Assembly: GCA_945861385.1 (NCBI GenBank)
Contig: CAMAUI010000008.1
Coordinates: 1 to 64,000, forward strand
Origin: Prosthecobacter debontii
GTDB taxonomy: Bacteria > Verrucomicrobiota > Verrucomicrobiia > Chthoniobacterales > Chthoniobacteraceae
Length of the DNA: 64,000 bases
Direction of reading: 5' to 3'
Shown here: piece by piece, positions 59,801 to 64,000 of the stretch
Layout of the letters: the number at the start of each line of letters is the position of its first letter
Numbering within the stretch: the first letter of the stretch is position 1
Notes under the pieces: generated by a model
Told to the model about the DNA's origin: nothing
The model's input: the letters and a program-made list of their open reading frames with translations, nothing else
Database searches by the model: none
Position numbers and translations under genes: made by a program

Positions 59801-62800
59801 AAGTGGATGTCGTCAGCGTGTTGACGCTCGTTTTCACCGATGCGCCGGGTGCGCCGATGAACTCGGACGACAGCGTGAGGTCGTCGCCGCTGACGGTGCC
59901 CGCCGTCCAGAAAATGCTATTGGCGACCGAGGAGAGCGACACGTCGCCGGTCGTCGAGATGTTGCCGGCGACCGTGAGGTTGCCGGCGACCGTGAGGTTG
60001 CCGTTGTTGACGAAGGTGATGTTGCCGCTGCCGGTGCTGCCCTGGACGTTCGTGTTGCCGCCGTTGTTGATGAACACGGCACCCGTGCCGGTGCCGGTGA
60101 AAATGAGGTCGGTGCTGCTGGTGTCGAGTTCCGCGCCAAGCGCGCCGATGTCGCCATCCGCGCCGCCAGCGGTGAGCGTGACGGTCGTACCATTGACACT
60201 GTTTGACAGCCAGATGATGTCGCCGTTGCCGGCGGTGATGTCCACCGTGTTAAACGCATTGACGATGCTGTTCACGACGTCATCAAGCGTCACCGAGCCG
60301 GCGGTGGCTGTGAACGTGGTCGAGGTGCCGGCCAGCGACGGGCCGCCGTGGAAGATGTCCCCCACAGCGGAGGTGAGCGTGAGGCTGCCGTTCGTCGCGA
60401 GCGAGCTGGTGTGCGTGATGTCGTTGCGCGCGGTGATGAGCGTGGCGCTCGATGTGTTGAAATTGTCGCCGGTGAGCGTGACTTCGCCCTGGCTGTCGAG
60501 GTCGCCGAAGGCCGCGGTGAGCGTGACCGTGCCGGTTGCGCCGATGGTGTTGCCGTTCGTGATGATGCCGTCGCCGGCCCGGAGCGTGATGTTGCCGCCG
60601 GTGGAACTGATGCCGACGCCGCCGTTGAGCGTGAGATCGTCCGCGAAAACACCGGGGTCGTTCGTTTCACCCGCTGTGAGCGTGATGTTACCGGGGCTGG
60701 AGATGCTGCCGGCGATGGTGAGCGGGCTGGTGGCGGTGATGGTGACGTTGCCGCTCGTGCCGCCGTTGCCCGCGCCGTCGTAGGTGAGCGCGCCGGTGTT
60801 GACGATGGTCGTGTTGCCCGAGCCGCCGACGCGGACGAGTGAATCGAGATTGTTGACATCCGTCTCGAGCTTGATCGAGGTCGCGGCGGGCAGGCCCTGG
60901 CCGGCGGCGGCGACGTTCAGCACCGCGTTGAGCGAGAGCGTGTCGGCGATGATGTCCTCGCCGGCATCATTCGTGTCGAAGATGCCGCCGCCCGCTCCGC
61001 CATTGCCGGATGTGAGCGTGACAGCCTGGCCGGGCGCGTTGATAAGGCCGACGATGATGTCGCCGGGTGCGACAAGTGTGAATGCCGCGCCAGTGTTGAT
61101 CGTACCGAGAAGCTTCGCGTTTCCGTAGCTGTCGAGGTCGCCGAAGCCGGCGATGATGTTCACCGCGGCGAAGGCTGTGACGGTCGAACCCGCGAGCAGA
61201 CAGACGTCGTCGCCGGCCCGGAGCGTCACGTTGCCGGCGGTGGATCGGACGGTGACGCCGCCGTTGACTGTGAGCGCATCGGCGAAGGTCGGCGAATCGC
61301 TGATTTCACCGGCGGTGAGCGTGATGTCGCCGCTCGCGGTCATGTTCGCCGCGACGGTGAGTGGGCTGGCCGCGGTGAAAGTGATCGTGCCGCTGGCGGC
61401 CGACACTGCACCGGAGGTGCTGATCGAGCCGGTGTTGGCGAGCGTGATGTTGCCGCTGGCCGTGGCGCTGAGGCCGGTGACGGAGAGCGCCCCCGCGTTG
61501 GTGAGGGCGATGCCGCCGGTCGCGCTCGTGCCGCTGAGATTCGCGAGCGCGGTTTCAATCGCGCCCGCCGCGCCGATGCCGCTGGCGGCGGTGAGGCCCG
61601 CCGTGCCTGCCGTGAGGTCGGCGCCTCCGTCGGCGCCATTTTCCTCGATCGCGCCGGCGGCATTGAGCGTCGCCGTCCCGCTGGTGGTGACGTTCCCGAG
61701 AGTGATGTTCCCCGAGGTCGTCGTGGTGAGATTGATCGCACCGCCCGTGCCCGCGGTGGCGATCAGCACGTCGAGCGCTCCGCCGGTCGCACTGAGAGTG
61801 ACCGCGCCGTTGCTCGTTGTCACCGAGGCGATACTGAGGCCGCCGGAGGCATCGTTGAGATTGATCCCTGTGCCCACGCCCGTGGAACTGGCGGTGACAG
61901 CGCCCGTGAAATTGTTGCCCAGCGCCAGCGAGATCGCGCCGGTTCCCGCCGTCAGCGTCACCGCACCCGCGCCGGCGGCCTGTGTGATCACGCCAGTCTG
62001 CGAGATGCCCGCGCCCGTGAGGGCGAGCGTGCCGCTGCCGACGCTGCTCGTGGCGATGCTCAGCGCGAGGGTGTCCACGAGCGCGACGTTGTTTGCTCCG
62101 CTGTTGGAAAGTGTCACTGCGCCGGTGAGCGCGTTGGCAAGGCTGAGAGTGATCGCATTCGCCCCCGCGCTGAAGGAGGACACGCCTGTGGCGGTGATGG
62201 TCTGCGTCTGCGTGATCGCGCCGCTCGCGGTGAGCGAGAGCGTGGTCGCGCTCGAACCCGATGCGCCACCGATGACAAGCGCCGAATCTTCCTGGATCGT
62301 CACCACCCCGCCCACAAAACGCAGGCTCCCGAAATTCGTCGTCTCCCCGCCCCCGCCGAGCGTGATCGCGCTGGCCCCGGCGCTGAATGTCGCCAGCCCG
62401 CCGACGCTGAGATTGCCGCTGTCGGTGATTGCGCCGCCACTCGTGGTGACGCCCAGGTTTCCGCCGAGTGTGATCGCCGGAAGCGCGAAAGCCGCGCTGC
62501 CGCTGGTCGTGGTGAGATTCGAGAGCGTGGTGCCGCCGCCGATCGCGCCGCCGAGCGTGATTGCGCCGCTGCCCGCGCCGATGGTGAGCGACTCGGTGTT
62601 CGCTGTCGTGCCGTTGATCGTCCCGGTGATCGAGACGGCGCTGTTGGTCGTGTTCAGCGTGGTCGAGGACTGAAGCGTGACGTTGCCGGTGTAGGTCTGC
62701 GTGCCGCTCGTCGTGACGGTGTTGAGATTGATCGTTGCCGCGGTGACAGCGATGGACGAGAGCGTCGGCAGGCCCGCCGAAATCGTCGCCGTATCGCCGC

Positions 62801-64000
62801 CGTCGCTGCTGATGGTCAGCGAACCGGCGTACCCGGCGTCCATCGAGGTGATGTCCACCACGTCGGCGCCGCTGTTCGCATTGATCGTGAGCGAGGTCGT
62901 CGGGTTCGTGAAATCCACCAGTTCGCCCAGCGTCGAATCGATCCGCATGTCGAGCGTCCCGCCGTTGGTGAGCGTGATGGTCTCCGCGCCGCCGGTGAAG
63001 GTGAACACGCGGTTCACAGCGTCGAGATTGTCCGTGACCGGCTCGAGGCCCGCGTAGGTGATCGTCCCCGCGAGGGCGCCGGCCAGCGTCACGCTGCCGT
63101 CGTTCGCGTTGGTAAAGGAGTGCGTCACCATCGTGGTCGTGCCGCCGGTCAGTGTCAGCGCGTCGCCGATCGTCTGGCCGCCTCCATTATATATCAGCGC
63201 GCCGAGCGCGGTGAAATCGCCGCCGCTGAAATCCAGCGTCAGCAGGTCGTCCCCGCCGGAGCCGTTGAAGGTGAGCCCCGCGGTGATGGAGGCGAGCGCG
63301 ATGGTCAGCGTCTTATTACTATTACTGAGCGTGCCGCCGGCGGGTGCGCTGGCGAATGCTTGCGTCGCGTCGGTGATGACGAGGTTTGCGCCGCTGATGC
63401 TCACGGTGAGGTTGTTTGCCACGCCGACCGTGTCGGCGATGGTCAGATTCCCGGCGCTGAGGGTCGGCGTAAGCGTGCCTGTGCCCTGGCCAAAAATCAC
63501 GTAGCTCGCACCGGAGGCGGAGCCGTTCGGATCCGCACCGCGAGCGCCAACGATGAGGTCATCAGTCCCGTCGCCATTGATGTCGCCCGCTCCGCTCACC
63601 GACCAGCCGGAGTAGTCGCCGCCCGCGACGCCGCTGATCTTGAAGCCGTTGGTACCCGTGAGCCCCGAGAGATTCACATTCGCCGCAAAGCCCGTATTTT
63701 TCCCGAAGACCACGTAGCTCGCACCGGAGTCGGTGCCGTTCGGGTCCGCATAGCGAGCGCCGACGATGAGGTCATCAATCCCGTCGCCATTGATGTCCCC
63801 CGCCGCGCTCACCGAGCAGCCGGAGAAGTCGGTGCCCGCTTCGCCGTTGATCTGAAAGCCATTCGTCCCCGTCAGGCTCGACAGTTCCAGATTCGGCGCA
63901 AAGACCGCGCGGCTCCCGAAGACCACATAGCTCGCCCCGGAGTAGCTGACGCTGTTCGGGTCGGCATAGGGAGCGCCGACGATGAGGTCATCAATCCCGT
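53817..64000 (-). CDS. giant FG-GAP and beta-strand-repeat surface protein, 5' end beyond the right window edge
   Basis: ORF 53817..63926 plus open frame upstream (GIDDLIVGAPYADPNSVSYSGASYVVFGSR). FG-GAP repeats DINGDGIDDLIVGARYADPNGTDSGASYVVFG, then thousands of residues of T/G/N/A-rich beta-helix-like repeats (ITLTAGEINDN, NGGNITLRAGD). Confidence 0.85.
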   Translation of the reverse strand, partial: GIDDLIVGAPYADPNSVSYSGASYVVFGSRAVFAPNLELSSLTGTNGFQINGEAGTDFSGCSVSAAGDINGDGIDDLIVGARYADPNGTDSGASYVVFGKNTGFAANVNLSGLTGTNGFKISGVAGGDYSGWSVSGAGDINGDGTDDLIVGARGADPNGSASGASYVIFGQGTGTLTPTLSAGNLTIADTVGVANNLTVSISGANLVITDATQAFASAPAGGTLSNSNKTLTIALASITAGLTFNGSGGDDLLTLDFSGGDFTALGALIYNGGGQTIGDALTLTGGTTTMVTHSFTNANDGSVTLAGALAGTITYAGLEPVTDNLDAVNRVFTFTGGAETITLTNGGTLDMRIDSTLGELVDFTNPTTSLTINANSGADVVDITSMDAGYAGSLTISSDGGDTATISAGLPTLSSIAVTAATINLNTVTTSGTQTYTGNVTLQSSTTLNTTNSAVSITGTINGTTANTESLTIGAGSGAITLGGAIGGGTTLSNLTTTSGSAAFALPAITLGGNLGVTTSGGAITDSGNLSVGGLATFSAGASAITLGGGGETTNFGSLRFVGGVVTIQEDSALVIGGASGSSATTLSLTASGAITQTQTITATGVSSFSAGANAITLSLANALTGAVTLSNSGANNVALVDTLALSIATSSVGSGTLALTGAGISQTGVITQAAGAGAVTLTAGTGAISLALGNNFTGAVTASSTGVGTGINLNDASGGLSIASVTTSNGAVTLSATGGALDVLIATAGTGGAINLTTTTSGNITLGNVTTSGTATLNAAGAIEENGADGGADLTAGTAGLTAASGIGAAGAIETALANLSGTSATGGIALTNAGALSVTGLSATASGNITLANTGSISTSGAVSAASGTITFTAASPLTVAANMTASGDITLTAGEISDSPTFADALTVNGGVTVRSTAGNVTLRAGDDVCLLAGSTVTAFAAVNIIAGFGDLDSYGNAKLLGTINTGAAFTLVAPGDIIVGLINAPGQAVTLTSGNGGAGGGIFDTNDAGEDIIADTLSLNAVLNVAAAGQGLPAATSIKLETDVNNLDSLVRVGGSGNTTIVNTGALTYDGAGNGGTSGNVTITATSPLTIAGSISSPGNITLTAGETNDPGVFADDLTLNGGVGISSTGGNITLRAGDGIITNGNTIGATGTVTLTAAFGDLDSQGEVTLTGDNFNTSSATLITARNDITHTSSLATNGSLTLTSAVGDIFHGGPSLAGTSTTFTATAGSVTLDDVVNSIVNAFNTVDITAGNGDIIWLSNSVNGTTVTLTAGGADGDIGALGAELDTSSTDLIFTGTGTGAVFINNGGNTNVQGSTGSGNITFVNNGNLTVAGNLTVAGNISTTGDVSLSSVANSIFWTAGTVSGDDLTLSSEFIGAPGASVKTSVNTLTTSTFGGDQDITEANGLNAISLDAAGPRYIALTLTAGSLLDTDGAADITVSDASFTLSGAGAAIGSGANNIQTTVDFLTTATNNGNQFITESNGLLGLDMDAGTGDLTLTLTTDDLTDGDGSTDITADDASITLLDLAAMIGALDPIQTAVNTLTSFTVGGTQYFEESNGLDAISLDAGLSSITLDVTAGDLSDADGLTDVTAFALSVTLDGVGASIGAGTPIHTSITSLATITSDGNQSFRESNGISILNLAAGTGTVDLTLVLGSLVDGDGTAAITAAIASIVTLGAGATIGDAIDDIRTSVDSLTTTTNNGDLFLTEDNGLTALNLAAGTGDIMLTLTAGGITDADPAADITGVDATITAPDGMGTLANRIRTNVSTLTTDTTDTDQFILEDSGLSAINLDAGVGSVNILLTAGAVSDLDPGTDAAAGGFTVTAPAGIGSALNPISTEISTLAASATTAGIFVDNSGPMDIASATTSAGDIVINNYGAADYLSVTVTVIGDLSISGTVSTPDDITITAHEINDNLDVPPPYTNDLTIAGTGSVSGDTVMLLAGDDLIIDGTVTSAGFMTLYAGYNDQDMYGNVTITGTITPGGGLSLTSIGDILLSVISAPGVTVNLTSLAGSILDNNDNDYPAETPLLPAFVIDIIAATVNLSAFNSIGESTDTIEMSVNTLDTASAINNGIWLWNTQALAVNIVSSFGDDIELNSEGTMTVNGPISQNNGNGIRLFATGATADMSLLGSVNTNDAGGPNGGNITISAGNLVALNPASSITVIGSATVTLNAGWPNQPGAFDSNPAADLTISGLLDIGASDLELTAPDNVILSGGAADIIAGSLTVHAYRDESDVATGRSFIQNHVDSTVQVGEVLIEAADVTLAGTIDAGSGDIDVYPSDVASDIFINDNTNNGGGNGFGLNLSLTDMLALHSNGGTISIGEPATTGTVFIGRLGTVGFGLIDANYTIYGGEIDFNGGLVLADNNTLTLDSDGAILGIGATSLDAVVGGPQGTLVISAQSDVTLYTRVTRLGIANVVGGDLSINNSDSAMEVVGAVDAENVLLQTGPSLLTVSAAITANAGMGNGDVTLIQDQLSLNAAVTGDGLLTIKGYRNDTTIGLGDAAAGTLSIRSAELGFLTDGFAQIDIGWADQEGEITIDNQEGEITIDTPAGSPVTFHDPVVIDGSLTSGSVVINDGVLVGDDDASFTILASQITFSGVTAGVQTAGGEIFIEGRQFLGTETTIESNGGNIDLYGTINGTEAFVVNAGAGDVYINGSRTPVPSGTSLGGENALSSIDVTGGQLTLRPNIRTTGAQTFTASTGILALGGRFTSLNPGGDITFNGALELALKIAITARDQDIIFNGTVDSTAAGNGGLTLDAGTGSIEFNGAVGSNEPLKDFRILNAGQLAISGGFEGTEFIVDLDELDLNGLPDSVVISGKIEIHTHSATTILEIGGTESLDPNTLSLSEDDIKAFADGADSMLMTRSGDQPVNVVGPVTFHDPTTIRQAGISQPINVDATITGDTADGGITLVSRATRLNADITASGGGNIDIQDAILETDITLDTSAGGGNVTLRSTLNASTGGENLNILTGTGSATINASNRFTSPVAVLPGTITITGDDARIDKNISMGALVIDGGGTTYLKGRIQTTGAGGQDYSDPIELIGNTEFRSHAALGAIHLGSTLDSDPSNLTKTFTLRINNTVAVIGSTVVMFDAGVGQTRELNSLRIKTGGDVVFGAGADAAVAILNLRAGNFEVQDVLSTSTQTYHGVGTFSGEISASKLTITNFGDLVRNDAWVVTGLATLTAKDFDITVAGLGNQFGELKLTAVNATIEVDGNTALKGARITGTLGVTTHAGVGAGDLGQTGRLSRINRFEANLAGSLDFSLDGTRIYEVGDIIAGGSIELLLHGARYVLLDGTITAGGNITLAANAYGGGGSFRTGGSGITINPVGRYIVYSYFAADTFDGTDLRSDLGGLVDEEVGIVHPALPASADNVLAYIRESH
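56327..56380 (-). repeat. perfect 27-bp tandem duplication in the giant ORF
   Basis: tgtctatcgtgatctcgccctcctgat twice back to back; encodes QEGEITIDN QEGEITIDT. Confidence 0.9.
58430..59850 (-). repeat. about seven tandem repeats of roughly 200 bp within the giant ORF
   Basis: Protein unit: I.T.V..LTT.T..G.QFI.ESNGL.AL.LDAGTGDI.LTLTAG.L.DADG.TDIT... Confidence 0.75.
59961..59996 (-). repeat. perfect 18-bp tandem duplication in the giant ORF
   Basis: gttgccggcgaccgtgag x2, encodes NLTVAG NLTVAG. Confidence 0.85.
63545..64000 (-). repeat. FG-GAP repeats with about 213-bp period
   Basis: acgatgaggtcatcaRtcccgtcgccattgatgtc at about 63549 and 63761, with a third copy starting near 63974 and truncated by the edge. 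Confidence 0.85.

Noticed and set aside
56944-63504. Multiple long plus-strand ORFs (e.g. 58351-59556, 61153-62673)
   Set aside because: Antisense to the giant repeat protein; low-complexity PVA-rich translations reflect the repeat composition.
1-64000. CRISPR arrays, tRNA/rRNA genes, integrases, prophage or classical defence genes other than HicBA
   Set aside because: None recognised on reading either strand; absence is by eye only and should be confirmed with tRNAscan-SE, CRISPRCasFinder and PADLOC/DefenseFinder.

Overview
High-GC bacterial window with a PVC-type (probably Verrucomicrobiota) gene repertoire; the taxonomy is inferred from gene content only. Main contents, left to right: a truncated FecR/TPR protein; a 2.5k-aa secreted protein with delta-60 repeats, Calx-beta, a trypsin-like domain and seven putative-Ig repeats; a five-gene DUF1549/DUF1553 - FGE-like - DUF1501 operon with a further DUF1501 gene and a threonine aldolase nearby; a secreted HExxH protein; a DUF1080 hydrolase; a HicBA-like toxin-antitoxin pair; PQQ-propeller and CotH-kinase proteins; a GT4 glycogen synthase; an sppA-CPBP-thiL-tsaE-tsaB cluster; a nitrate-type ABC transporter operon with a small CBM48-like protein inside it and an alginate-export-type porin downstream; hupE; a LysR regulator; metK; mnmE; pyrD; a NIPSNAP protein; an exbB-exbD-tonB-like operon; and a >3.3k-aa FG-GAP/beta-repeat protein running off the right edge. 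I saw no rRNA, tRNA, CRISPR array, transposase or prophage. The most interesting non-genic signals are palindromic and inverted-repeat elements in spacers (one looks MITE-like, with terminal inverted repeats and a 10-bp flanking direct repeat), a 67-bp dispersed repeat present twice, and a decayed gene-fragment duplication. All assignments come from reading sequence motifs; no database search was run.
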